DNA from: UBA987 sp047620825
GTDB lineage: Bacteria > Bacteroidota > Bacteroidia > NS11-12g > UBA9320
Length of the DNA stretch: 8,274 nucleotides
Assembly: GCA_047620825.1 (NCBI GenBank)
Contig: JBLHOC010000140.1
Location: 1-8,274 of the forward strand
Direction: 5' to 3'
Part shown: piece by piece, positions 1 to 6,659 of the stretch
How positions within the stretch are numbered: the first letter of the stretch is position 1
Layout of the letters: each line of letters starts with the position of its first letter
Translations under genes and position numbers: made by a program
Notes under the pieces: generated by a model
Databases searched by the model: none
What the model saw: only the letters and a program-made list of their open reading frames with translations
Told to the model about the DNA's origin: nothing

Positions 1-20
1 GTTATTTTTGTTTCGCCTGA

Positions 21-71
21 AGAGTCCCATGTTTGAAAAATTTTTAGTAGAATTCAAAAATATGGGATTCT
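21..71. repeat. Imperfect inverted repeat (possible hairpin)
   Basis: Bases 21-30 can pair with 62-71 (ten pairs, one of them G-T), and after a small internal loop bases 32-37 (TTTGAA) pair with 53-58 (TTCAAA), leaving a loop of about 15 bases. It lies 86 bases beyond the stop codon of the minus-strand head-GIN lipoprotein gene, so it could be a structured 3' end or weak terminator for that gene. No T-run follows it on either strand, which argues against a standard intrinsic terminator. The pairing is seen directly; any function is inference. Confidence 0.35.
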
Positions 72-156
72 AAAGGCTTTATAATTTAGCTACTTTCGGA
101 TGCTAGTGAAAACGAATGTAAGATTATTAAATCACTGAGTACAAATCGATTTGGTT

Positions 157-885
157 CTAGTCGGTTTTACGAACACTTCCAGAACCCGATATCTTTTTGT
201 TCACCTTAGGGTCACCATGATATCGCACTTTCCCAGATCCTGATATGGCTACGTCCAACTGATCCAATACCGTTGTATAGCAATTACCTGAACCCGAAAT
301 TTTAATGGTCGCATTATCTGTTTCAATTGGGTAGGCATCGTAGCTTCCTGAACCTGAAATTCGAACATCCATATTTTTTAGCACATCGAAATGATCGTAG
401 CCAATGACATCACCGCTTCCGCTTATCTGAACGTCTAAATTTTTTGTATACTCAAAACATTCCAGTTCAATTTTACCGGAACCTAAAATGGAGAGGTCTA
501 CGTTCGTTTGATTTTTGAAATCATCGATGTTTATACTTCCTGAGCCACTCAATATAATCGTATTCATGTTAGGGACAACGATTTCAATTTTGTAATCTCT
601 AAAACAACCTCGACCTAAGTCAATGGCCCATAGGTCGTTGTCTACATTTGTTTTTAACATGTCGATGATATTGCCATGCCCGGTTACGGTAACTTTTTGC
701 GTCCGACCTTGGGTAATGGTTACATCTGCACTTTCCCTTAGGTCAATGCCCGAAAAATCGTCTAGGTCCAATGTTACTGTTTCAATTCTACCGTCGCCAC
801 CTGTACAAAATCCGTCATCGGAACAGGATGATAAAGTAACTCCTGCGAATAAAAGGGCTGCAACTATGCTGTTTTTAATCTTAAT
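157..885 (-). CDS. Head-GIN domain (DUF2807) lipoprotein, likely ATT start
   Basis: Predicted cell-envelope lipoprotein of 242 residues if translation begins at the ATT at 883-885. That start gives a typical lipoprotein signal peptide: basic n-region with Lys at 2 and 4, hydrophobic stretch at 7-18, lipobox LSSC with Cys21, then Ser-Asp-Asp. The mature part matches the head-GIN/DUF2807 family common in Bacteroidota: a short FSGIDLRESADVTI-like entry strand, then seven GSG turns (most as ISGSG or LSGSG) roughly every 18-23 residues, as expected for a repetitive beta-strand coil. The family is labelled a putative adhesin, but no biochemical role is established. No ATG, GTG or TTG lies in frame between the stop at 898-900 and the signal peptide; a TTG at 769-771 would discard the whole signal sequence. 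The nearest in-frame ATG (910-912) is separated from the gene by that TAA. It is divergent from the small lipoprotein gene. Family call is firm; the start is not. Confidence 0.85.
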   Translation of the reverse strand: MKIKNSIVAALLFAGVTLSSCSDDGFCTGGDGRIETVTLDLDDFSGIDLRESADVTITQGRTQKVTVTGHGNIIDMLKTNVDNDLWAIDLGRGCFRDYKIEIVVPNMNTIILSGSGSINIDDFKNQTNVDLSILGSGKIELECFEYTKNLDVQISGSGDVIGYDHFDVLKNMDVRISGSGSYDAYPIETDNATIKISGSGNCYTTVLDQLDVAISGSGKVRYHGDPKVNKKISGSGSVRKTD

Positions 886-1014
886 ATTATGTCTTATTTA
901 ACTGTAAGACATCCATGGCCTGATTTACACCTAATTGAAGTTTGTATTTTTTAAAATAAAGATAAAATGCAACGAATGCTCTTATGTTGGGGTCTCTTAG
1001 TTAAATACATTGTT

Positions 1015-1380
1015 ATGAGAAATTACATATTAATCTTATTTGCTTCCTTATTATTAACAGCTTGCGGGGGAGATGAGGTACCAGTAATAAAAGGGAATGA
1101 TATTGAATTCAAGGCAACGTGTAACACCTTGTGTTCTGCAACGGCATTCATTGACCGTGGTAGAGAAATCATTTGGGAGGAAACGTTGGATTTTACAAAT
1201 ACATTAGAATTGTCTCATAATTTTGATTTGCAAGTTGGAGACAAAGTACTACTGTTTGTAATGCCAAGAGATGGCGAAGTACACCTGATAAAAACGGAGA
1301 TTTACATTGATGAAGTCCTTCAAGCGAATCAAAACAAAGTTTGTCACGCTGGAGGTGGTTGCAGTTTTACAACAAAGTAA
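1015..1380 (+). CDS. Small lipoprotein of unknown function
   Basis: A 121-residue protein I do not recognise. I chose the ATG at 1015 because it places a clean lipoprotein signal at the N-terminus: MRNY, a hydrophobic run at residues 4-14, and lipobox LTAC with Cys17, followed by Gly-Gly-Asp-Glu. The in-frame ATG at 967 would add 16 residues ahead of the signal and is unlikely. Acidic residues soon after the lipidated Cys resemble the surface-export signal described for Bacteroidota lipoproteins, so display on the cell surface is possible. The mature part has four cysteines, in CNTLC and CHAGGGC motifs, which could form two disulfides, and alternating hydrophobic patterns that suggest a small beta-sandwich. 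It stands alone on the plus strand, divergent from the head-GIN gene and convergent with nadD, from whose stop codon it is separated by one base. Confidence 0.8.
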   Translation: MRNYILILFASLLLTACGGDEVPVIKGNDIEFKATCNTLCSATAFIDRGREIIWEETLDFTNTLELSHNFDLQVGDKVLLFVMPRDGEVHLIKTEIYIDEVLQANQNKVCHAGGGCSFTTK

Positions 1381-1381
1381 A

Positions 1382-1951
1382 TTACTCCTCCTTAAGTTTC
1401 ATCAAATAGGCTTCTACTTCTCTAGGGACCATATATTTAATACCTCTACCAAGACGTAAATAGCTACGAATTTGTGTTGAAGAAATGTTCAACATTGGAC
1501 CTTTTAGTAATCGGACCTTTTGATTTTTAGCGAAATCACCACCTGGGCTATTTTCTCTATTGTAAACAATTAGGTCATATTCTAATAATATCTGCTCATG
1601 CTCTTTCCATTTATCGAAATGTTGCAAATTGTCAGATCCTAAAATTATGGAAAATTCAGTTTTAGGGTGCTTTTTAGCAAGCGCAACCAAGGTGTCAAAC
1701 GTATATGAAGGTCTTGACATACCAAATTCAATATCACATACCTGAAACTTAGGTTGATCTTTAATAGATAACTCAACCATGGCTAAACGATCCTTCTCAT
1801 CATAAAGGTCGATAGGTGATTTTAAAGGGTTTTGAGGGGATACCACAAACCATATTTCATCTAACTTGAGTTGGTCTAAGATGAATTGGCTTAGTATTAA
1901 ATGCCCTTGATGAATTGGATTAAATGATCCAAAAAATAGTCCGATTCTCAT
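1382..1951 (-). CDS. nadD: Nicotinate-nucleotide adenylyltransferase
   Basis: Cytoplasmic enzyme joining nicotinate mononucleotide and ATP to form deamido-NAD and pyrophosphate, the shared adenylylation step of de novo and salvage NAD synthesis. The 189-residue protein has the nucleotidyltransferase hallmarks: GSFNPIHQGH at 8-17 (the HxGH nucleotide-binding motif), SRPSYTFDTL at 79-88, ILGSDNLQHFDKW at 103-115, and the ISSTQIR signature at 156-162 near the C-terminus, followed by the usual YMVPREVEAYL helix. Length is normal for NadD. It is the last gene of a minus-strand operon; its ATG lies 4 bases after the gmk stop codon. Its stop faces the stop of the small lipoprotein gene with one base between, so mRNA 3' ends from the two strands probably overlap. 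The yicC-gmk-nadD order is common in Bacteroidota, which supports the call. Confidence 0.96.
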   Translation of the reverse strand: MRIGLFFGSFNPIHQGHLILSQFILDQLKLDEIWFVVSPQNPLKSPIDLYDEKDRLAMVELSIKDQPKFQVCDIEFGMSRPSYTFDTLVALAKKHPKTEFSIILGSDNLQHFDKWKEHEQILLEYDLIVYNRENSPGGDFAKNQKVRLLKGPMLNISSTQIRSYLRLGRGIKYMVPREVEAYLMKLKEE

Positions 1952-1955
1952 AATA

Positions 1956-2519
1956 TTATAATGTCAAAAAGTACTTGACGATGCTCTCTGTTTCTTTTAG
2001 TGTATGTGCTAAGATATTATTGATCAATACAATATCAAATTCTTTCTCATATTTTAATTCCTCGTTCGCCTTCCCAATGCGCACTTCGAGTTCATGTTCA
2101 ACCTCAGTTTCACGCTTTTTTAAACGCTCCATAAGGTGATCGATACTTGGTGGTCGCAAAAATACGGCTAAGGCTTTTGCACCGTAAAATTTCTTAATAT
2201 TTAAACCACCAACAACATCGACGTCAAAGATAACAGACTTACCGTTGTCCCATATACGTTCTACCTCAGATTTTAGCGTACCGTAGTATAAACCTTCATA
2301 AACTTGCTGATATTCTAAAAACTCACCGTTGGCTAGTTTTGACTCAAACTCTCCTTGAGTAAGAAAGTAATAGTCTTGGCCATCAATTTCGGCAGGCCTC
2401 TTTTGCCTAGTGGTGGCGGAAACAGAGAATTCCAAATCCGAATTTGTTTCAAGCAAATGTTTAACGACTGTTGTTTTGCCTGAACCAGAGGGTGCTGAAA
2501 AAATAACCAGTTTACTCAT
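1956..2519 (-). CDS. gmk: Guanylate kinase
   Basis: Cytoplasmic enzyme that phosphorylates GMP (and dGMP) with ATP to give GDP, an essential step of guanine nucleotide supply. The 187-residue protein carries the P-loop APSGSGKTT at 9-17, the GMP-binding segment SATTRQKRPAEIDGQDYYF at 34-52, the EY...YEGLYYGT block at 69-81 and the DVDVVGG segment at 99-105, which corresponds to the family's DxDxQG motif with Val-Gly in place of Gln-Gly. The LRPPS segment at 121-125 and the Arg-rich lid after it are also as expected. Length is slightly below the usual 200-210 residues, but both ends are intact. It sits between yicC (stop codon one base upstream of this ATG) and nadD (4 bases downstream), so translation of all three is probably coupled. 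Confidence 0.97.
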   Translation of the reverse strand: MSKLVIFSAPSGSGKTTVVKHLLETNSDLEFSVSATTRQKRPAEIDGQDYYFLTQGEFESKLANGEFLEYQQVYEGLYYGTLKSEVERIWDNGKSVIFDVDVVGGLNIKKFYGAKALAVFLRPPSIDHLMERLKKRETEVEHELEVRIGKANEELKYEKEFDIVLINNILAHTLKETESIVKYFLTL

Positions 2520-2520
2520 C

Positions 2521-3396
2521 TTACAACACGTTCAACGTTTGTTCCTTGATTTTCTCTAATTCTTCCTTCATCACAATCACCAATTCTTGAATTGGTGCAA
2601 AACCTGCTTTAGATCCTAAAGTATTTATTTCTCTTCCCATTTCCTGGCTAATGAAACCAAGTTTTTTCCCATTTGACCCCTTATTGATTTCTTTATCAAA
2701 AAGTTCGCAATGTGTCTTGAGTCTGTTTTTCTCTTCGGCAATGTCTAGTTTTTCGAGGTAATAGATTAACTCTTGCTCAAATCGATTCAGGTCAACCGTT
2801 TTATCTTTATTCGTGTATTCTTCTAATCCAAATGCCAACCTGTCCTTTACCTGCTGTTTGCGGGTTTCTTCAAATTGCTCAATCAACGGGATTTGTGCAC
2901 TGATAACCGTATTGTGATCTAATAGCATAGAACGCAATTCGCTACCTTCATTCAAACGGAATGAATCAAATTTATCGTAAGCCTCGTTTACAGCTTCTAA
3001 AATATCATCCCAATCAGAATCCTCTAAGCTTCCATCTTCAGATGTCATGACCTCAGGCATCATCAAAATGCTTCTAAGGATGTCCTTATCATCAGTGCCT
3101 AGTTCGTCACTAAGGGATTTAATTTGTTGATGATAGTGCTTCGCAAGTGCGGTATTTAGTTTTGATCCGGCAACAACGTCATCCTCTCGATCCATACTTA
3201 ATATGCATAGAACCGATCCACGAATGAGCTTAGTCGATAAAAATTTACGGAGTACAGGCTCTTTCTCCCCAAGTAATTTTGGTGTACGCAGGTTTAATTC
3301 AAGAAACTTACCATTGAGTGATTTTATCTCAACTTTAATGTGGTATCGTTTGGTGATTTTTTCGGCGTTACCGTAGCCGGTCATCGATCGAATCAT
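2521..3396 (-). CDS. yicC: YicC family endoribonuclease
   Basis: Member of the YicC family (YicC-like N-terminal domain followed by DUF1732). The E. coli protein and relatives have been described as RNA endonucleases involved in small-RNA turnover; that role is transferred here by family membership. The 291-residue protein begins with the signature MIRSMTGYGNAE, has the RLNEGSEL segment at 147-154, the DLNRFEQEL...EKLDIAEEKNRL block at 202-226 and the highly conserved KKLGFISQEMGREINTLGSK at 244-263, ending with the usual ELEKIKEQTLNV helix. Length is normal. Its first four bases overlap the end of the upstream transporter gene (ATGA-type overlap at 3393-3396), and its stop is one base from the gmk start. 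Genomic pairing with gmk is widespread for this family. Confidence 0.95.
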   Translation of the reverse strand: MIRSMTGYGNAEKITKRYHIKVEIKSLNGKFLELNLRTPKLLGEKEPVLRKFLSTKLIRGSVLCILSMDREDDVVAGSKLNTALAKHYHQQIKSLSDELGTDDKDILRSILMMPEVMTSEDGSLEDSDWDDILEAVNEAYDKFDSFRLNEGSELRSMLLDHNTVISAQIPLIEQFEETRKQQVKDRLAFGLEEYTNKDKTVDLNRFEQELIYYLEKLDIAEEKNRLKTHCELFDKEINKGSNGKKLGFISQEMGREINTLGSKAGFAPIQELVIVMKEELEKIKEQTLNVL

Positions 3397-4280
3397 GCCT
3401 TATATCTATTAGAATTTACCAAATACACACCTGTGAATATTACAAGGGCAAAAATAACTTTTTCCCATGAAAGTGATTGATTTCCAGCGTTTATTGCAAT
3501 GAAAGTTGCGATAACTGGTTGCAGGTAAATATATGAGGCAACTAAATTGGGTGATGCTTTTTGTACAGACCAAGCATTTAGTAGATAAGCAACAAATGTG
3601 GTCATGATCGCAACGAATGCAATGGAGTACCAAATTTGGATTGGAAACTCAGCATACGATGCCGTTTGTAAGTCGTTCCAGGCAAACGGCAAAGCCATTA
3701 TGGTACCGACAATAAAAAGATTCTTAATGACGAATAATGCGGAATATTGGGACAACAGACGCTTTACATAAACCAAATAGAAAGCAAAACTGGTCGCGTT
3801 CAGTAATACCATGATATCTCCGGAGGCACTTTCGGTTGTGAATTCCAACTTTGTGCCGCCAATTAAAAAAAGGGCACCAGCTGCTGCTAATAACATACCT
3901 ACGGCTTGCCATGGTCGTACTTTATCTTTTAAAACAAAAACAGAGAAAATCAGAACGAATACGGGTGCGTTTAACATCAATACGGAGGCATTGATTTCAG
4001 TTGTATGCGCCAAGCCATTAAAAAACAACAGCATATTCCCGGCAACACCAAAGGTGGCTGCAATTACAAATTGAACGAAATGTTTTTTGTTTTTGACCTC
4101 TTCCTTTCTACGAAATAAATAGACCAAATTGAACAAGATGGCAGCGACAAAAATTCTAATAAAAACAAACCCAGACGCCCCTAAATACTGAGGCATTACG
4201 CCTTTTGCGATGGTGTAATTGGCACCATAAATGATAGCCACAGTCAGCAAGGATAAATGAACACGAAGGTTGTTTTTCAT
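3393..4280 (-). CDS. EamA/DMT-family transporter
   Basis: Inner-membrane transporter of the drug/metabolite transporter superfamily, 295 residues from the ATG at 4278-4280. It shows the expected ten hydrophobic segments arranged as two EamA repeats: roughly residues 5-140, including the AIIYGANYTIAKG and N-A-P-V-F segments, and roughly 150-290, including AIMTTFVAYLLNAWSVQKA and the YLQPVIATF motif near the end. This layout is typical of export permeases for amino acids, metabolites or drugs; the substrate cannot be told from sequence. A TTG at 4287-4289 would add three residues (MPR), but the ATG is favoured because a promoter-like element overlaps that TTG. As the first gene of the operon it overlaps yicC by 4 bp, so the housekeeping genes behind it probably share its transcript. 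Whether the transporter is functionally tied to nucleotide or NAD metabolism is unknown. Confidence 0.92.
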   Translation of the reverse strand: MKNNLRVHLSLLTVAIIYGANYTIAKGVMPQYLGASGFVFIRIFVAAILFNLVYLFRRKEEVKNKKHFVQFVIAATFGVAGNMLLFFNGLAHTTEINASVLMLNAPVFVLIFSVFVLKDKVRPWQAVGMLLAAAGALFLIGGTKLEFTTESASGDIMVLLNATSFAFYLVYVKRLLSQYSALFVIKNLFIVGTIMALPFAWNDLQTASYAEFPIQIWYSIAFVAIMTTFVAYLLNAWSVQKASPNLVASYIYLQPVIATFIAINAGNQSLSWEKVIFALVIFTGVYLVNSNRYKA

Positions 4281-4286
4281 TCGCGG

Positions 4287-4294
4287 CAAAAGTA
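4287..4294 (-). promoter_or_regulatory. Possible -7 promoter element of the EamA-yicC-gmk-nadD operon
   Basis: On the minus strand this reads TACTTTTG, a match to the Bacteroidota sigma-A -7 consensus TAnnTTTG. It ends only six bases before the transporter ATG, which would give a leaderless or nearly leaderless mRNA. I see no clear TTG at the -33 position, so the call is tentative. Confidence 0.25.
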
Positions 4295-4404
4295 AGTTTA
4301 AGTTAACATGCCATTTGTATTGTTTTGAATAGACGCAAACAAGGAAGAGTGAATCTAAATAGTGAATTATATTGTCACAACTCCCAATATAAGAATTATA
4401 TGTC

Positions 4405-4412
4405 TATATTTG
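4405..4412 (+). promoter_or_regulatory. Possible -7 promoter element of the T9SS cargo gene
   Basis: TATATTTG matches the Bacteroidota -7 consensus TAnnTTTG exactly and lies 61 bases ahead of the ATG at 4474, implying a 5' leader of roughly 55 bases. The -33 region has no convincing TTG at the usual spacing; the nearest, at 4372-4374, is about ten bases too far. The surrounding 193-base interval separates two divergent genes and is AT-rich, as expected for a double promoter region. Confidence 0.4.
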
Positions 4413-4473
4413 AACCGAATCATAGCGCGTCCTAGTACTATTTTTCAACTACTATTACTTACTTCTTGAAAAC

Positions 4474-6444
4474 ATGGAATTACAAAACCAACCAAAGTTG
4501 GGTCTTGAACTGACCCTCAAAAAATCTTTAGTAATCACTACAATTCTTGCCGTATTACTATCCCTTGGTGTATTTATGTACACAAACCTATCTTCCACCC
4601 CAGACACATTTGCAGGAACACAAGGAACTACAACGTTTACTTGTTATGGACCAGCTGGCGTTGGAGACAACACAACAAATCGTTTCTGCTACGATTTGGA
4701 CTCATTAAATTACACAGACAATGATTTAGTATCTTCCGTTACCAATATTGGGGGAAACGGAACTGCATGGTCACAAACAACGACTGCAAATCAACCTTCA
4801 TTTGAAACGGGAGCCGATGCAATGAACGGTCACCCGGTTTTGGAGTTTGACGGAACCAATGATTATTTGAAAATGGCAGATCAGAGTGATCTAAACACAT
4901 CAACTTCTACAGACCGGACGTACGTTGTAGTTATCAGAACTAGCTCTGACATTGCAAGCCGACAGGTTATTTATGAAGAAGGTGGTGGAACACGTGGTCT
5001 TAACATTTACATCTACAACAGCAAGTTGTATGTAGCAGGATGGAACAAGGCGAACGATGGTAATGATGCCCCGTGGGTATTTAAAAGTGTAGACTCTAGT
5101 ATTTCAAAAAATACAGAGTACATCGTTACAATGGTGTATGACGGAAGTACCAACAATACAACCTCAGGGAAAATATTGGGTTACTTAAACGGTGCATTAA
5201 TGGGCACAGCCACAGGTGTTGGAAAACTTTACTCACATGGAGATGATATAGGTTTAGGTGCGATGAACGGCAATACTGTTTTTGAAAACGGAAATGGTAA
5301 TGGTACTGGAAATTATTACCAGGGAGACATTGCTACCTTCATTGAATACAACTATGCACTAGATTCTGCTCAAAGAACAATTTTGGAAAATGGGCTGTCA
5401 TCTAAGTTTGATATCGCCATTCAAAACGATAAATACACATCTGACGCTAACGGGTACGATCATTTTGTAGCAGGTATTGGTAAATCAAGTGCTGACATTA
5501 ATGCTTGTGCTGCAAGTGGAGGTCTAATTCAATTGTCGAACCCAACAGATTTAGATGCTGGTGAATATTTGTTATTTGGTTGCGATAATGGTGCAGGTGG
5601 TTCAACCACTGATAATCCAGACAGTATTAATAACAGATGGAATCGAGGCATTAAGTTCCACGAAACTGGAGATGTAGGCGCCGTTGATGTTATTTTCAAT
5701 TTAGATCAATCAGACTTTACGATTACTGAGGAAGATGATTTAAGATTGATAATAGACACGGATGGAGATGGAGACATGTCAAACGCTCAAATTGTGGTTG
5801 GATCGTATAACAGCACTACAAACGCAGTAACATACACTGGAGTAATCGTGAATAACAACGCGACTTACTCTTTGGGTTCAACAAGTTCTGCAAATGCCTT
5901 ACCCGTTGAATTCCTTTACATAAAAGCGAAACAAGACTTAGACGAAAATGTAATAGACTGGGCAACAGCCATGGAAGAAAACAACAGCCATTTTATTATT
6001 GAACGTACACATGACGGCGCCAGCTGGGAAACCATTGGTGAGGTTGGCGGTGCTGGCTTTTCATCCAATGTTATAAAATATTCATACACAGACCAAAACC
6101 CATATATGGATGTGAACTATTACCGCATCAAACAAGTGGATTACGATGGCAAATTTGATTATTCTCAAGTTGTCATGGTGAACAGTTTGGTTCAAAAAGC
6201 GGATATCAACTTAAAGTTATTTCCCAACCCTGCCGATAACGTGGTTCGAGTTGAATGGGGTAAAGAGGAAGAAACTGGCAAAATTGTTTTGCTTGGACTA
6301 ACCGGTAATGTGGTTTCAGAGCAATTGCCAGGAGAACATAATGCATTGACCTTAGATCTAACGACTGTTAAAAATGGAGTTTATTTCATCCAATTTGTTG
6401 GAACAACTTCAACCAAAACAGAGCGGTTGGTGGTAAGGCACTAA
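4474..6444 (+). CDS. Secreted LamG-like protein with T9SS C-terminal sorting domain
   Basis: A 656-residue protein predicted to cross the inner membrane by Sec and the outer membrane by the type IX secretion system. The N-terminus has an unusually long n-region (residues 1-18, Lys16-Lys17) before a hydrophobic segment at about 19-36; a plausible cleavage site is after TFA at 45-47. Residues about 110-310 resemble a LamG/concanavalin-like beta-sandwich (HPVLEFDGTNDYLKM at 120-134, a G-YLNG strand at 236-240, and the closing ATFIEYNYALD at 287-297). Residues about 315-470 form a second beta-rich domain, with HFVAGIG at 330-336 and DTDGDGDMSNAQ at 428-439, a calcium-loop-like stretch often seen in flavobacterial surface proteins. 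ALPVEFLYIKAK to YYRIKQVDYDGKFDYS (475-564) is the fibronectin-like linker common before sorting domains. LFPNPADNVVRVE at 582-594 and the C-terminal GVYFIQ...ERLVV mark a type A sorting domain. No catalytic motif was seen; adhesion or glycan binding is inference. Confidence 0.9.
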   Translation: MELQNQPKLGLELTLKKSLVITTILAVLLSLGVFMYTNLSSTPDTFAGTQGTTTFTCYGPAGVGDNTTNRFCYDLDSLNYTDNDLVSSVTNIGGNGTAWSQTTTANQPSFETGADAMNGHPVLEFDGTNDYLKMADQSDLNTSTSTDRTYVVVIRTSSDIASRQVIYEEGGGTRGLNIYIYNSKLYVAGWNKANDGNDAPWVFKSVDSSISKNTEYIVTMVYDGSTNNTTSGKILGYLNGALMGTATGVGKLYSHGDDIGLGAMNGNTVFENGNGNGTGNYYQGDIATFIEYNYALDSAQRTILENGLSSKFDIAIQNDKYTSDANGYDHFVAGIGKSSADINACAASGGLIQLSNPTDLDAGEYLLFGCDNGAGGSTTDNPDSINNRWNRGIKFHETGDVGAVDVIFNLDQSDFTITEEDDLRLIIDTDGDGDMSNAQIVVGSYNSTTNAVTYTGVIVNNNATYSLGSTSSANALPVEFLYIKAKQDLDENVIDWATAMEENNSHFIIERTHDGASWETIGEVGGAGFSSNVIKYSYTDQNPYMDVNYYRIKQVDYDGKFDYSQVVMVNSLVQKADINLKLFPNPADNVVRVEWGKEEETGKIVLLGLTGNVVSEQLPGEHNALTLDLTTVKNGVYFIQFVGTTSTKTERLVVRH

Positions 6445-6487
6445 ATACAAAACTGTTTTTTTTACTATTCTATTTTATACTTTTTTT

Positions 6488-6520
6488 CTCCCGATGGATG
6501 ACCATCGGGAGTTTTTTTTT
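6488..6520 (+). terminator. Rho-independent terminator of the T9SS cargo gene
   Basis: A perfect 10-bp stem (CTCCCGATGG at 6488-6497 with CCATCGGGAG at 6502-6511) closes a four-base loop and is followed by nine T residues at 6512-6520. It starts 44 bases after the stop codon of the secreted protein. The run of seven T just before the stem becomes A on the other strand after the hairpin, so it should work in the plus direction only and not stop menC transcription. Confidence 0.94.
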
Positions 6521-6524
6521 GAAC

Positions 6525-6659
6525 ATGTTTGGAAACCTTAATTCCAACCATCATCTGTAATCTTGGTTAAATGGAGTCGGAACCGACCTGGATAAAGAAG
6601 AATTAGATGTGCTTTTAGCTAAAATTAAAGATCTAGTACAAAAGAGTAAAATTAATTAA
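6525..6659 (+). pseudogene. Possible gene remnant or very short gene
   Basis: One plus-strand frame reads ATG at 6525 through MFGNLNSNHHL, meets a TAA at 6558-6560, then stays open from 6561 to a TAA at 6657-6659. The second part, including GVGTDLDKEELDVLLAKIKDL, has the polar-hydrophobic pattern of an amphipathic helix and looks more like real coding sequence than spacer. The stretch falls after a strong terminator and ends on the base next to the menC stop codon. It could be the decayed 3' end of a lost gene, or chance. I recognise no family, and the second part has no good start codon of its own. No other convincing feature was found between the terminator and menC. Confidence 0.25.

Noticed and set aside
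2..73. Open plus-strand frame at the left edge that could be the tail of a gene
   Set aside because: Only about 23 codons, no recognisable motif, and its end overlaps the inverted repeat; chance cannot be excluded.
623..901. Plus-strand open frame of 92 codons opposite the head-GIN gene
   Set aside because: It lies antisense to a convincing lipoprotein gene, shows no domain or lipobox, and its composition looks like a reverse-strand shadow.
967..1014. Upstream ATG extending the small lipoprotein by 16 residues
   Set aside because: It would bury the lipoprotein signal peptide; the ATG at 1015 gives a standard signal.
1351..1391. GGAGG and CCTCC as a possible shared terminator between the convergent genes
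   Set aside because: Only five pairs across a loop of about 30 bases, inside coding sequence, with no T-run on either side.
3811..4074. Plus-strand open frame inside the EamA transporter gene
   Set aside because: Antisense shadow of a strongly supported membrane protein; no recognisable features. Short minus-strand frames at 3409-3633 and 3724-3912 are rejected for the same reason.
6561..6605. EF-hand-like reading of NGVGTDLDKEEL in the possible remnant
   Set aside because: The spacing is one residue too long and the first calcium ligand is missing, so it does not fit the EF-hand loop.
6613..6624. Palindrome TTTTAGCTAAAA as a menC terminator
   Set aside because: It has no loop, is AT-rich and is not followed by a T-run on the minus strand.
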